Source of the DNA: Bacteroidota bacterium
GTDB taxonomy: Bacteria; Bacteroidota; Bacteroidia; AKYH767-A; OLB10
DNA: 64,000 nt
Direction of reading: 5' to 3'
NCBI GenBank assembly: GCA_016713525.1
Contig: JADJOZ010000033.1
Location: 744,001 to 808,000 of the forward strand
Under the pieces are notes generated by a model. The model saw only the letters and a program-made list of their open reading frames with translations, did not search any database and was not told the DNA's origin. Positions 1-9,143 of the stretch are shown one piece after another. Position 1 is the first letter of the stretch, and each line of letters starts with the position of its first letter. The position numbers were made by a program, and so were the translations under genes.

Positions 1-653
1 AATATTTTCATACCATGTTTTAATTTGTGAAGTGCTTCTTCTTTCGTAAAGCATTCATGATCGGTGGTAATACCTGCTTCGATATATTTTATGGCATCAT
101 CGCCCATTAAACCGGGTGCATGTCCATCTACAGGTTTATTAAATGATTTTGCAATGCGAATTTTTTCCATCACCACGGGATCATTGAAAAGTACTCCCGG
201 ATAATTCATCATTTCGGTAAGGTAACGCACATCATCTCGAGCTAAAAGTTCCTGAATATTTTCAGGAGTTATGGTGGCGCCTGCAGTTTCAAAAGTTGTG
301 GCAGGCACACAGGATGGTGCTCCGAAATTAATTTTTAGTTTGGCATCGGCAGCATTTTTCAGCATGTAGTAAATACCTTCCATACCACAAACATTTGCAA
401 TTTCATGAGGGTCACTTACCGTTGCCACTGTACCATGTATAAGCGCCTTTCGGGCAAATTCGTACGGGGTTAACATGGAACTTTCAATGTGAATATGGGA
501 ATCTACCAGTCCCGGCAAAATATACCTGGAAGGTACATTTGTCATCTTTTGGATCGATTTAATGATCCCTTTTTCAACCAGAACAGCTCCTGGAAAAATT
601 GTACTATTTTGAATATCAATTATATAGCCTTGAATTTCCAATGAATCAGACAT
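1..653 (-). CDS. ade: Adenine deaminase, N-terminal part (cut by window edge)
   Basis: Adenine deaminase converts adenine to hypoxanthine in purine salvage and is a metal-dependent amidohydrolase of the cytoplasm. Only about the first 217 residues lie in the window; the C-terminal part is beyond the left edge. From the ATG at 653 the product starts MSDSLEIQGYIIDI. Near residue 50 is HIHIESSM, whose HxH pair binds metal, followed by SDPHEIANV and later GHAPGL and TTDHECF; this combination is typical of adenine deaminases rather than of other amidohydrolases. It is divergent from the cold-shock gene at 741, sharing an upstream region of about 87 bp. The visible part is intact. I read it directly from the minus strand because the frame runs off the edge. 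Confidence 0.93.
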   Translation of the reverse strand, partial: MSDSLEIQGYIIDIQNSTIFPGAVLVEKGIIKSIQKMTNVPSRYILPGLVDSHIHIESSMLTPYEFARKALIHGTVATVSDPHEIANVCGMEGIYYMLKNAADAKLKINFGAPSCVPATTFETAGATITPENIQELLARDDVRYLTEMMNYPGVLFNDPVVMEKIRIAKSFNKPVDGHAPGLMGDDAIKYIEAGITTDHECFTKEEALHKLKHGMKI

Positions 654-676
654 GTTAATGCGAATTATTAAAGGGT

Positions 677-708
677 TTGTAATTTGTAAATAAAATATTC
701 TATTTTTG
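677..708 (+). promoter_or_regulatory. Candidate promoter of the cold-shock gene
   Basis: TATTTTTG at 701-708 fits the Bacteroidota -7 consensus TAnnTTTG. A TTG at 677-679 lies 21 bp upstream, slightly further than the usual 19-20. The leader to the ATG at 741 would be about 28 nt, which is short for a cold-shock mRNA. Confidence 0.5.
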
Positions 709-740
709 GCTCATTATTCACAAAATTAACTGATTACACA

Positions 741-932
741 ATGAAAACAGGAAAGGTAAAATTTTTCAATGAATCTAAAGGTTTTGGTTTCATCGTAGAT
801 GACGATTCAAAACAGGAAATCTTCGTGCATGTCTCCGGTCTGGTAGACAAGGTCCGTGAGAATGATTTGGTTTCATTTGAAATGCAGGATGGTAAAAAAG
901 GCCCGAATGCAGTTAATGTTAAAAAAATGTAG
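741..932 (+). CDS. Cold-shock domain protein (CspA family)
   Basis: A 63-residue single-domain cold-shock protein, a five-stranded OB-fold that binds single-stranded RNA and DNA and melts RNA structure. The sequence shows MKTGKVKFFNESKGFGFI, with RNP1 (KGFGFI) around residues 13-18 and RNP2 (IFVHV) around 27-31, then the C-terminal GPNAVNV strand. RNP2 usually reads VFVHFS or IFVHFS, so the V-S here is a small variation. Length is typical (63-70). It is monocistronic, with its own candidate promoter upstream and a strong UUCG-loop terminator downstream. Family assignment is secure; whether it is cold-induced cannot be told from sequence. Confidence 0.95.
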   Translation: MKTGKVKFFNESKGFGFIVDDDSKQEIFVHVSGLVDKVRENDLVSFEMQDGKKGPNAVNVKKM

Positions 933-975
933 TACTATATTTGTTCGGCGGAATAAATTATGCAACGTTAACATT

Positions 976-1003
976 AAAAAAACCCGCTTCGGCGGGTTTT
1001 TTT
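976..1003 (+). terminator. Intrinsic terminator with UUCG tetraloop
   Basis: Stem CCCGC (983-987) and GCGGG (992-996) closed by a TTCG loop, flanked by seven A and seven T, so the duplex extends into the A/T runs. It follows the cold-shock gene and can act in both directions. Confidence 0.9.
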
Positions 1004-1075
1004 ATGACCACTTCTGAATATTGTTGTTGAAATTACCTTCTTATTTTCTTCTAAGAATTTGAAATGAATTCTTGT

Positions 1076-1083
1076 TACATTTG
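1076..1083 (+). promoter_or_regulatory. -7 promoter box of recG, 5 nt from the ATG
   Basis: TACATTTG matches TAnnTTTG exactly and ends five bases before the recG ATG at 1089. A transcript starting the usual distance downstream would begin at or next to the start codon, so the mRNA may be leaderless. The nearest TTG (1059-1061) is only 14 bp away, so the -33 element is poor. Confidence 0.45.
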
Positions 1084-1088
1084 CTCCC

Positions 1089-3191
1089 ATGCACCCTTTT
1101 TTCGATAAGTCAATTGAGTACCTCAAAGGTGTTGGACCACCCCGGGCAGATATTCTTCGCAAGGAATTGCAGATTGCAACTTATGGTAACCTGCTTTTTC
1201 ATTTTCCCTTCAGGTATGTCGACCGCTCCCGATTTTATAAAGTTAAAGAAGTTACTGATGATACTACCTGGGTACAGATACGTGGTCGCATTACTGCTTT
1301 TCAATCGTTTGGAGAGAAACGAACTACACGGTTAGTTGCAAGTTTAAGAGATGAAACAGGAATCGTGGAACTGGTATGGTTTCAGGGTATCACCTGGGTT
1401 AAAGAAATGCTTCGAACCGGAGTCGAATATGTGATTTTCGGTAAGCCTTCCGTTTTCAATGGTAAAATCAATTTCGTACATCCTGAAATTGAATTGTATT
1501 CCGAAACGCAACAGCAGCAGGGATTCAATACGCAGCCCTTTTACAATACCACAGAAAAGGCACGTGCACGGGGCCTCGACAGCAAAGGGATTCTCAGGTT
1601 ACAGAAGACTCTCATTCAACAATTGCCGCCTTACCTTCCGGAATCACTTCCCGATTCCGTGATTTCACCTTTTAAGATGTTGTCGCTTCGGGAAGCATTG
1701 GTGAATATTCATTTTCCTGCTGATGGTGACATGCTGAAGAAAGCACAGTTTCGCCTAAAGTTTGAAGAGCTCTTTTTTATTCAACTCGATTTGCTGAATC
1801 GAAAATTAATTAAAACCGAAAAAGTAAAAGGCAAAGTAGTAACACATATCGGAGATCATTTTAATAATTTTTATAAAAATCATTTGCCTTTTCAACTTAC
1901 CGGAGCACAAAAAAAAGTATTGAAGGAAATTCGTACCGACATGGGATCGGGAAAGCAAATGAACCGGTTGCTGCAGGGTGATGTGGGAAGCGGAAAAACA
2001 CTGGTAGCATTGATGAGTATGATTATGGTACTCGACAATGGTTATCAGGCATGTTTAATGGCTCCAACTGAAATACTTGCCCAGCAACATTTTAATAGTT
2101 TATCGGAATTACTTAGCGGCACTTCTATTACCATTGCATTACTCACCGGGTCAACAAAAAAGAAAGAACGAGAACGATTATTGACAGAACTTGCCAATGG
2201 CACTTTGCATTTTATTATAGGCACACATGCGCTGATTGAAGACCGGGTGAAATTTTCTTCATTAGGATTAGTAGTTATTGATGAACAACACCGTTTCGGA
2301 GTGGAACAACGGGCGCGATTATGGAGTAAAGATGATGTATGGCCTCATATTTTAGTAATGACGGCTACACCTATTCCACGAACGCTGGCAATGACTATTT
2401 TCGGTGATTTAGATATCAGCGTAATCGATGAGTTGCCTCCCGGAAGAAAACCAATTCAAACAAGTCATAGGTTTGAGTCGGCGCGTTTGCGGTTGATTGG
2501 TTTTATGAAGGAGCAAATTGCTAAAGGGCGACAAATTTATATTGTTTATCCGCTCATAGAAGAGTCAGAAAAATTGGATCTGATGAATCTGGTTTCCGGG
2601 TATGATGCAATTTGCCGTGATTTCCCATTGCCTGATTATAGGGTGAGTATTGTGCATGGAAAACTTCCTGCCAAAGATAAAGATGAGGAAATGCAAAAAT
2701 TTGCACGGGGATTTACGCATATCATGGTAGCCACAACAGTAATTGAAGTTGGCGTGAATGTACCGAATGCTTCCGTTATGATTATTGAAAGTGCGGAACG
2801 ATTTGGTTTGTCACAATTACACCAGTTGCGTGGACGAGTTGGCCGCGGGGCCGAACAATCCTATTGCATACTAATGACCGGAAACAAACTTTCTGCGGAA
2901 GCTAAATTGAGAATGCAAACAATGGTGCGTACCAATGATGGTTTTGAAATTGCCGATGTCGATATGAAACTTCGGGGTCCGGGTGATATTGCCGGAACCA
3001 GACAATCGGGTATGATAGATTTGAAAATTGCAGATCTTGCAAAAGATGGAGCAATATTGGAGCTTGCTAGAGCTGCTGCTATTTCACTTTTGGATCGTGA
3101 TCCGCATTTGACAGAACCATCTAATGAAATCCTCCGCCGACAGCTGGATGCGAGGAAAGCCGGTAAAACTGACTGGAGCAGAATTTCCTGA
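1089..3191 (+). CDS. recG: ATP-dependent DNA helicase RecG
   Basis: RecG remodels stalled replication forks and branch-migrates Holliday junctions, helping recombinational repair. The 700-residue product is close to the family length (about 690). An N-terminal wedge/OB region (roughly residues 1-250) precedes the helicase core: Walker A GDVGSGKT at 297-304, the DEQH box at 398-401, the motif TATPIPRT about 425-432, and a C-terminal half with VATTVIEVGVNVPNA and the arginine-rich QLRGRVGRG. The C-terminal GFEIADVDMKLRGPGD is the RecG-specific block. The ATG at 1089 is favoured because homologues start about here and a -7 box lies just upstream. It is followed by the sensor kinase gene in the same direction but separated by about 100 bp with its own promoter box. 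Confidence 0.97.
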   Translation: MHPFFDKSIEYLKGVGPPRADILRKELQIATYGNLLFHFPFRYVDRSRFYKVKEVTDDTTWVQIRGRITAFQSFGEKRTTRLVASLRDETGIVELVWFQGITWVKEMLRTGVEYVIFGKPSVFNGKINFVHPEIELYSETQQQQGFNTQPFYNTTEKARARGLDSKGILRLQKTLIQQLPPYLPESLPDSVISPFKMLSLREALVNIHFPADGDMLKKAQFRLKFEELFFIQLDLLNRKLIKTEKVKGKVVTHIGDHFNNFYKNHLPFQLTGAQKKVLKEIRTDMGSGKQMNRLLQGDVGSGKTLVALMSMIMVLDNGYQACLMAPTEILAQQHFNSLSELLSGTSITIALLTGSTKKKERERLLTELANGTLHFIIGTHALIEDRVKFSSLGLVVIDEQHRFGVEQRARLWSKDDVWPHILVMTATPIPRTLAMTIFGDLDISVIDELPPGRKPIQTSHRFESARLRLIGFMKEQIAKGRQIYIVYPLIEESEKLDLMNLVSGYDAICRDFPLPDYRVSIVHGKLPAKDKDEEMQKFARGFTHIMVATTVIEVGVNVPNASVMIIESAERFGLSQLHQLRGRVGRGAEQSYCILMTGNKLSAEAKLRMQTMVRTNDGFEIADVDMKLRGPGDIAGTRQSGMIDLKIADLAKDGAILELARAAAISLLDRDPHLTEPSNEILRRQLDARKAGKTDWSRIS

Positions 3192-3275
3192 TTCGTCACA
3201 AGTAATTGATATTTAATATTATACATTCGTTTCTGTCACATTAATATGTGAAGACCGCTATAGGCTGCTTTTTCG

Positions 3276-3283
3276 TAAATTTG
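3276..3283 (+). promoter_or_regulatory. -7 promoter box of the sensor-kinase gene
   Basis: TAAATTTG matches TAnnTTTG and ends seven bases before the ATG at 3291. No convincing -33 TTG is present at 19-20 bp. It is another case of a box almost touching the start codon. Confidence 0.4.
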
Positions 3284-3290
3284 TTACATC

Positions 3291-6200
3291 ATGAAATATC
3301 ATATTTTGTTGTTGCAGGTTTTCCTTATGGGGATGCTTTGCACATCTTCATTCCAAACGCACAGTCAGCATTATAAGGCAGTTTCCATGTCGCTTGCTGA
3401 TGGATTGTCGCAAAGTTCTGTTTATGACATCATTCAGGATGATAACGGATTTATCTGGATGGCGACTCAGGATGGATTGAATAAATATGATGGCACCACA
3501 TTTACCGTTTACCGCGATGAGCCCTTCGATACAAATTCCATTTCATCCAATAATACTGCAGTATTGCTGAAAGATTCAAAAGGAAGAATCTGGGCTGGAA
3601 CTGCTAATAACGGATTGAATTTATTTCAACCTTCATCGGAAGGATTTTTACATTTTCACGCTGGTAACGGACAAAAACAATTTTCAAGTAATATCATCAC
3701 ATCTTTATACGAAGATATTAACGGAACCATGTGGATAGGTACAGGTAAGGGTTTGTATCGGGTGAATGAAACAGTTGTTGGTAAAAAATCGACTTTTGCA
3801 TTCGAGAAAATTGCATTGCAGACAAATCCCGGAGATACCATAGATCACAAATTTATAAGTATTATTACCGGTGATCGGAATAAGCAATTGTGGGTAGGAA
3901 CCTATGCGGGACTGTTTAAACTTTCTATTAACAGAACCAATACTTCCAATCCTGTTGTGGTATGGTACAGCAAAAAAAATAACCGGTTATCGGATTATGT
4001 AATTCAAGCAATTGCAGTCGACAAAACCGGTGATGTTTGGGTTGGTACGCGGTCCGGTATCGACATCATTAGTTATCCCGGAGAAAATATCCGCTCTGTA
4101 AAACGGAACAGTGTCAATCAGCAAAATATGGTTGCCGATCACATTAAATCACTTTTGTGTGGTACAAATGGTGATATGTGGATTGGATATAACGATCATG
4201 GAGTGCAGGTTGTCAGAGAATCTTCTATTTTAAAAGCTCCGGAAAGTCCGCTGAAATTTGAAGAGGTGAAAACTGAAACGCCATTGGGTGTTCTTTCGAA
4301 AGGTGCTGCCATTTCTTTTTGGGAAGATCGCATCACACGAGGAATTATTTGGTGCGGTTTTAATACCGGAGGTGCAGTAAGACTTATTCCCGTTACTAAA
4401 AATTTCAGTACCAACCGGATGGTTTCTGCGCCACTAAACACATCTTTCGTGTCGGCATTAGTGAAAACAGATGATGACCGCGTTTGGTTAGGAACTAATA
4501 AAGGTTTGGTTTGTTTTAACAAACGTGATAATTCTTACCAAACAGTGTTGCCATCGGCAATCACAAAGGATGGATTGGATGGGGATTATATAAGTGGTTT
4601 AGTGAAAGATGAAAGCAACAAATTATATTTCGGATCTTCGAATAAAATATTTCAGAGTGAAGTTAAAAACGATAAAATTTTAACTAAAGAAGTCAAAATA
4701 GAGAGTGATACTGAACTCAATTTTATACGAACACTATCGGCAGGAACTGACGGAGCAATTTATGCAATTCGCCGGTACAGTATTTTAAAACTAGATCCGG
4801 TCTCAGGTATTTTCAAGCCATTAATAACGCAGGATGAACCTTCACGCATCAAAGATCAGGGCTTCTATTATTCGTGTCATTACATTGATTATTACGGTAA
4901 TCAATGGGTGGGGACATCATCGGGTTTAGAGTTGTATGAAATGAATGGGCGGGAGCAACCTGATTTCGATAAGCCACAAACTTTTTATCATCATCAGTCG
5001 GATTCAACAAGTCTGAGAAACCAAAATATACTTTGTATAACCGAAGACAGCGATCATAATATTTGGGTAGGAACCATGAATGGCTTAACCCGGATTGTGA
5101 ATGAAAATGGTAAGCGGAGGTTTGTCAATTATTCCACACGAAACGGTTTAAAGAACAATGTAATTTATGCAATTCTGAATGATTCCTTAACGGGACATTT
5201 ATGGATAAGTACCAATAACGGATTGACAGAATTCGCCACCCGTGGATTTGCAATAGCTACTTATGATATTCATGATGGACTGCAAAGCAATGAATTTAAC
5301 AGTTATGCAGCATTTAAAGCTACTGATGGTGAACTTTATTTTGGTGGAATTGATGGATATACATCTTTTTATCCCCGACAGATTATCAGAGATCAGTCAC
5401 CACCTTCGGTTCTCATCACCAGCATTCAGCTAAATGGAAATCAACTGGTAAAATTAGATGATTACCAGGAATCGAAGATGATTGATTTGAAGTACAAGGA
5501 TAATTCCTTTACCGTTAATTTTATAGGATTGCATTATGTGGATCCGCAGAAAAATCAATATGCTTATAAATTAGAAGGTTTTCAAAGTGACTGGACTTAC
5601 GCAGGTAATTCTACACGTGTAAATTTCTCACAACTGCCTCCCGGAAAATATATTTTCAGAGTTAAAGCATCTAACAGTGATGGCAGTTACAATACGGAAG
5701 GTGATATGTTCATCATAAATGTAAAGCCTCCTTTTTACAAAACCATTTGGTTTTATCTGATGATAGCTGCATTTATTGCAGGAGTATTATGGGGATTGCA
5801 TAAGTACCGTTTGAGCATGAAACTTGATCAGGTACGTGAGGTGGAAAAAATACGAAGAGCAACAGCTGCAGACTTCCACGATGAGCTGGGACATAAGCTT
5901 ACCATTATTTCCTGGTTTGCAGAAATCCTGAAGAAAAAAATTGGTCCCGAGCAAGCTGATCTTAGACCGCATCTTGATCGTATTATTGAAGCTTCAGGAA
6001 CTTTATACCATACCATGAAAGATATGTTGTGGGCCATGGATCCTGATAAAGATTCGGTGTATGATTTGTACAGTCAGATCCGGGAATTTGGACTGGAATT
6101 ATTTGATAATACCGGAGTGTTGTTTGAAGCAGGTGATGTATCGGAAGATTTAAAAGAACAAATAATTTCGCCTGCACATAAGAGACATGTGTTGCTTATT

Positions 6201-6467
6201 TTCAAGGAGGTTATGCATAACAGTCTGAAGCATGCCAACAGTACTACTACAAATCTGGAATTGGTACGTGAAGAACAACTGGTTCGTTTCCGGTTTAAAG
6301 ACAATGGAACAGGATTTAAAATGAACGGACATAATACAGGGCATGGCTTGAACAATGTGAAACGCCGTGCCAACATGATAAATGCTCGAATTGATATTCA
6401 TTCCGAGGGCAACGGTACTGTTGCTGAACTCGATTTACTTAATGATAACCTGAAAACTGCAGTATGA
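3291..6467 (+). CDS. Two-component-propeller sensor histidine kinase
   Basis: A 1058-residue membrane sensor kinase. It has a signal peptide (about 1-26), then repeated two-component-regulator propeller motifs of the type GFIWMATQDGLNKYD, GRIWAGTANNGL and GTMWIGTGKGL up to about residue 700, forming a periplasmic double propeller, then a Y_Y_Y domain (about 730-810, YKLEGFQSDW), one transmembrane helix (about 820-840), and a NarL-type kinase core. The phosphoacceptor is His863 in ADFHDELGHKLT. The ATPase boxes are EVMHNSLKHA, DNGTGF and GHGLNNVKRRA. Its stop overlaps the start of the response regulator in ATGA, so the pair is translationally coupled. Unlike one-chain hybrid systems of gut Bacteroides, the regulator is a separate protein. 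The ligand cannot be predicted; no polysaccharide-utilisation genes are adjacent. Confidence 0.92.
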   Translation: MKYHILLLQVFLMGMLCTSSFQTHSQHYKAVSMSLADGLSQSSVYDIIQDDNGFIWMATQDGLNKYDGTTFTVYRDEPFDTNSISSNNTAVLLKDSKGRIWAGTANNGLNLFQPSSEGFLHFHAGNGQKQFSSNIITSLYEDINGTMWIGTGKGLYRVNETVVGKKSTFAFEKIALQTNPGDTIDHKFISIITGDRNKQLWVGTYAGLFKLSINRTNTSNPVVVWYSKKNNRLSDYVIQAIAVDKTGDVWVGTRSGIDIISYPGENIRSVKRNSVNQQNMVADHIKSLLCGTNGDMWIGYNDHGVQVVRESSILKAPESPLKFEEVKTETPLGVLSKGAAISFWEDRITRGIIWCGFNTGGAVRLIPVTKNFSTNRMVSAPLNTSFVSALVKTDDDRVWLGTNKGLVCFNKRDNSYQTVLPSAITKDGLDGDYISGLVKDESNKLYFGSSNKIFQSEVKNDKILTKEVKIESDTELNFIRTLSAGTDGAIYAIRRYSILKLDPVSGIFKPLITQDEPSRIKDQGFYYSCHYIDYYGNQWVGTSSGLELYEMNGREQPDFDKPQTFYHHQSDSTSLRNQNILCITEDSDHNIWVGTMNGLTRIVNENGKRRFVNYSTRNGLKNNVIYAILNDSLTGHLWISTNNGLTEFATRGFAIATYDIHDGLQSNEFNSYAAFKATDGELYFGGIDGYTSFYPRQIIRDQSPPSVLITSIQLNGNQLVKLDDYQESKMIDLKYKDNSFTVNFIGLHYVDPQKNQYAYKLEGFQSDWTYAGNSTRVNFSQLPPGKYIFRVKASNSDGSYNTEGDMFIINVKPPFYKTIWFYLMIAAFIAGVLWGLHKYRLSMKLDQVREVEKIRRATAADFHDELGHKLTIISWFAEILKKKIGPEQADLRPHLDRIIEASGTLYHTMKDMLWAMDPDKDSVYDLYSQIREFGLELFDNTGVLFEAGDVSEDLKEQIISPAHKRHVLLIFKEVMHNSLKHANSTTTNLELVREEQLVRFRFKDNGTGFKMNGHNTGHGLNNVKRRANMINARIDIHSEGNGTVAELDLLNDNLKTAV

Positions 6468-7090
6468 TAAAAGTAGCTTTAGTAGACGATAATGTGGATT
6501 TGCGTGAAGGTTTGCAAATAGTTTTAAAAGAACACAGCGATGAGTTCGAGTGTATCGGTGCTTTCGGTGATGCCGAAACCGCACTCAAGAAAATTCCTGA
6601 ACTGAAACCTGATGTGGTGTTAATGGATATCAATTTACCCGGTATTTCGGGTATAGATTGTCTGAAACAATTAAAGCCAAAACTTCCTAACCTGGATGTT
6701 ATCATGTTGACAGTTTTTGCCGACGATGATACCGTTTTTGATTCCTTATGTGCCGGTGCATGCGGATACATTACTAAAAATGCTTCTCCTGAAAAAATTC
6801 TGGATGCGATCCGCGAAGTGCGGGATGGTGGAGCGCCTATGAGTGGCAGAATTGCACGAATGGTTGTGACTTCATTCAAAGCTCCCGGCGATGCTGCAGC
6901 CCAGTTAACAGACCGCGAAAAGGAAGTTCTGGATCAGCTTTGCAAAGGAAAAAGTTATAAGATGGTTGCTGATGCATTAAATATCACCCATGATACGGTA
7001 AGGCATCACATTAAGAACATCTACAAGAAGCTAGAAGTGCATTCGGTTTCAGAAGCTATTCTGAAAACCATGAAGAAAAAGATTATTTAA
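6464..7090 (+). CDS. LuxR/NarL-family response regulator
   Basis: The cognate regulator of the preceding kinase: 208 residues with an N-terminal receiver and a C-terminal LuxR-type helix-turn-helix. The receiver shows VALVDDNVDLREGL with the acidic pair, the phosphorylated Asp55 in DVVLMDINLPG, the T/S of MLTVF, and the lysine in CGYITKN. The DNA-binding domain is LTDREKEVLDQLCKGKSYKMVADALN followed by HDTVRHHIKNIYKKL. The ATG at 6464 overlaps the kinase stop by four bases. NarL-type kinases with HisKA_3-like dimerisation helices normally pair with this regulator class, so partnership is well supported. Target genes are unknown; the diverging desaturase reads toward it from the other strand and is not obviously a target. 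Confidence 0.93.
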   Translation: MIKVALVDDNVDLREGLQIVLKEHSDEFECIGAFGDAETALKKIPELKPDVVLMDINLPGISGIDCLKQLKPKLPNLDVIMLTVFADDDTVFDSLCAGACGYITKNASPEKILDAIREVRDGGAPMSGRIARMVVTSFKAPGDAAAQLTDREKEVLDQLCKGKSYKMVADALNITHDTVRHHIKNIYKKLEVHSVSEAILKTMKKKII

Positions 7091-7100
7091 CTAAGAGTTA

Positions 7101-8210
7101 TTAAGCTAAAGCTTCATTAATATCAGGCAGCCTTCCAAACCGTTTTAAGGTTGACATATGTGACCGGAATGCTTTGCCAAACGTTTCATTCTCCAGATAT
7201 GGAATACCAAATTCTTCGGCAGTTTGCTTAACAATTGGAGCAATTGCAGGATAGTGAATATGACAGACCCTAGGGAATAAGTGATGTTCCACCTGATGAT
7301 TTAATCCACCAAGATACCAAGTCAGAAACGGATTACCTTTAGAAAAATTAACTGTTGTGTTTAACTGATGAATAGCCCAGCAGTTTTCTATATCGCCGGC
7401 TTCATTTGGCAATGGATGAGTGGTTCCTTCTACGGTATGAGCTAGTTGAAACACCACAGTGAGAATAATGCCAGCAGCGAAATGCATCAACAGGAATCCG
7501 GTTAACACATAAGCCACAGGTATTCCGGCAATAATTGGAATACCAATAGATACAAAGAAGTAGAGTATTTTATCAATTATCAACCTTATTAAAAAAACGC
7601 GATTTTCTTTTTTATCAGAAGGATTTACCCCATTTTTAGCATAGCGATTAAATTGCACGAAGTCTTTAAGAATAGCCCAATAAATGGTCATGATGCCATA
7701 AAATAAGAAAGCATAAATAAATTGAAGGCGCTGATAGCCTTTTACTTTTGTATGTGGATTGAACCGCAGAACCAGTTTATCGTCAATATCATCATCCATG
7801 TACGCAATATTGGTATAAGTGTGATGTAGAATATTATGTTGCAATTTCCAGTTAGTAACAGAACCTCCTGCCAGGTTTAAGGTGTGACCTAACCAAAAAT
7901 TAACGGTATTGTTGGAAGAATAGGCTCCGTGATTAGCATCATGCATAATACTCATTCCAATTCCTGCCATTCCAAAACCCATCACTAACCATAATAAGTT
8001 CATCGCCAGAAAAGAAGGTTGAACGATTATGATTACCAGAAATGGTACTATGTATGCTGCCAATAAAACCATTGTTTTTATTACCATGGAAGTATTAGCA
8101 TGTTTTGAAATATTATTTTCTGTAAAGTAGTTATCGACCCGCTTTTTCAAAGTCATGAAGAACTTAGATTTATCGCGATCAACAAATTTTACCTGACCTT
8201 TTATTTTCAT
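7101..8210 (-). CDS. Membrane fatty-acid desaturase
   Basis: An integral-membrane di-iron desaturase that puts double bonds in acyl chains and so adjusts membrane fluidity. The three histidine boxes are clear: HDANHGA (about residue 90), HNILHH (about 125) and QVEHH near the C-terminus in GLNHQVEHHLFP. Hydrophobic segments lie between. The QVEHH box with Q in place of the first H is typical of front-end and linoleoyl-CoA-type desaturases, but no cytochrome b5 domain is fused here, so an electron donor must be separate. The frame is open to an ATG at 8249 (382 residues); I prefer the ATG at 8210 (369 residues), because MKIKGQVKFVDRDKSKFF looks like the usual N-terminus and a weak box TATCTTTA overlaps the upstream start. 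Position of the double bond cannot be told. Confidence 0.9.
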   Translation of the reverse strand: MKIKGQVKFVDRDKSKFFMTLKKRVDNYFTENNISKHANTSMVIKTMVLLAAYIVPFLVIIIVQPSFLAMNLLWLVMGFGMAGIGMSIMHDANHGAYSSNNTVNFWLGHTLNLAGGSVTNWKLQHNILHHTYTNIAYMDDDIDDKLVLRFNPHTKVKGYQRLQFIYAFLFYGIMTIYWAILKDFVQFNRYAKNGVNPSDKKENRVFLIRLIIDKILYFFVSIGIPIIAGIPVAYVLTGFLLMHFAAGIILTVVFQLAHTVEGTTHPLPNEAGDIENCWAIHQLNTTVNFSKGNPFLTWYLGGLNHQVEHHLFPRVCHIHYPAIAPIVKQTAEEFGIPYLENETFGKAFRSHMSTLKRFGRLPDINEALA

Positions 8211-8249
8211 TACTGTTTTGAGATTGTGTATTTGGTTAAAGATACGCAT

Positions 8250-8610
8250 TATTCTTTAACATATAAAAATAATGAGCCAACTAATTAATTATAAGGCAGT
8301 TCCGATTACTGCGAGATTAAAAAGCAGACTTTTCACAAGTTGGTGTTGAAAAGTTTTCAGGGAGGTATGTACATAACACCAAATGATCAACTATGTTTGC
8401 ATCAACAAATAATTATTTTTAATCGCTTTACGGTTTTTATCCGTTTTTTTAGGTCTTTTCAGGCTAAGAACGGGGCACAAAGAAGGAGGTACACCAGAAT
8501 ACAGTCACACTATCAGACCATTGAGTTGAAGCAACTCCAATGATCGGGCTTACGCAAGCATCGTATGTGTTCACACAATTTATTTTTTCAAAAACTTTAA
8601 ATCATTTTTT
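8250..8610. other. 361-bp intergenic region, no gene recognised
   Basis: Between the desaturase (leftward) and the exported protein at 8611 (rightward) there is no convincing coding frame. It contains a small perfect hairpin GAGTTG-AAG-CAACTC near 8522-8536 and a G-rich stretch around 8470-8500 with AGAAGGAGGTAC. I could not match it to a known riboswitch or structured RNA. It probably holds both divergent promoters and a long 5' leader. Confidence 0.4.
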
Positions 8611-9093
8611 ATGAAATTTTCAATTCAAAGATTTTTTTTCGCAGCTATTTTAGTAATGAGTTTCTCAGTTCCCGCTTCAGCGGAAACAACAGTAAAGCAG
8701 GAACCTGTTCCCGAAGCAGTTTCCGATGCTAAAAAAGTAAAAGTTACAATAGAAATTATTATTGCCCGCCGTCGTGATTGTGAGGGATTTGGAATTTGCA
8801 GGGTTTCTCTGTTAGGGATCGGCAAAACCATGAATCATGCAACCGGACAGATTTATGTTGATGACGCAAGCCGCAATACCTTGGTGCTTGAAATTAACAA
8901 GAGTCAGGGCATCTCCCGTGAAGGATATGATAAATATCTGAGAAACGGTTCCTTTAAAATGGAAGATGAATTTGCCATTCCTGCAGATGTATTAAAGAGC
9001 CTTGAAATTTCAGGTAATAAAACCATCAGTGCAGGTCAGCATAGAATTCGCGAGGCCAATGGTGTAATTTATGTTTATTTACCTATCAAGTAA
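8611..9093 (+). CDS. Small exported protein of unknown function
   Basis: A 160-residue protein I do not recognise. It begins with a clear signal peptide: charged MKFSIQR, a hydrophobic stretch, then a cleavage site near PASA-E at about residue 24. The mature part is hydrophilic and contains RRRDCEGFGIC, a pair of cysteines six residues apart that could form a disulfide or bind metal, and alternating hydrophobic residues (GVIYVYLPI) suggesting beta structure. It follows a long untranslated region and ends four bases before a strong 14-bp hairpin, so it seems to be expressed alone. It is followed in the same direction by two other unknown exported proteins. Periplasmic or surface location is inferred from the signal only. 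Confidence 0.75.
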   Translation: MKFSIQRFFFAAILVMSFSVPASAETTVKQEPVPEAVSDAKKVKVTIEIIIARRRDCEGFGICRVSLLGIGKTMNHATGQIYVDDASRNTLVLEINKSQGISREGYDKYLRNGSFKMEDEFAIPADVLKSLEISGNKTISAGQHRIREANGVIYVYLPIK

Positions 9094-9096
9094 ATC

Positions 9097-9131
9097 AATT
9101 TCCGGGAGGTGCTTTTTACCTCCCGGAAATT
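9097..9131 (+). terminator. Strong 14-bp hairpin
   Basis: A perfect 14-bp stem (AATTTCCGGGAGGT at 9097-9110 with its complement at 9118-9131) and a 7-base loop GCTTTTT. There is no long U-run after it, so it may be a rho-independent terminator of weak type or an mRNA-stabilising 3' structure. Confidence 0.7.
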
Positions 9132-9143
9132 AAATTTAAGTCT

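Noticed and set aside
8340..8543. 67-codon open frame between the desaturase and the exported protein
   Set aside because: Starts at a non-ATG codon, composition is not protein-like, and no motif or conserved pattern is visible.
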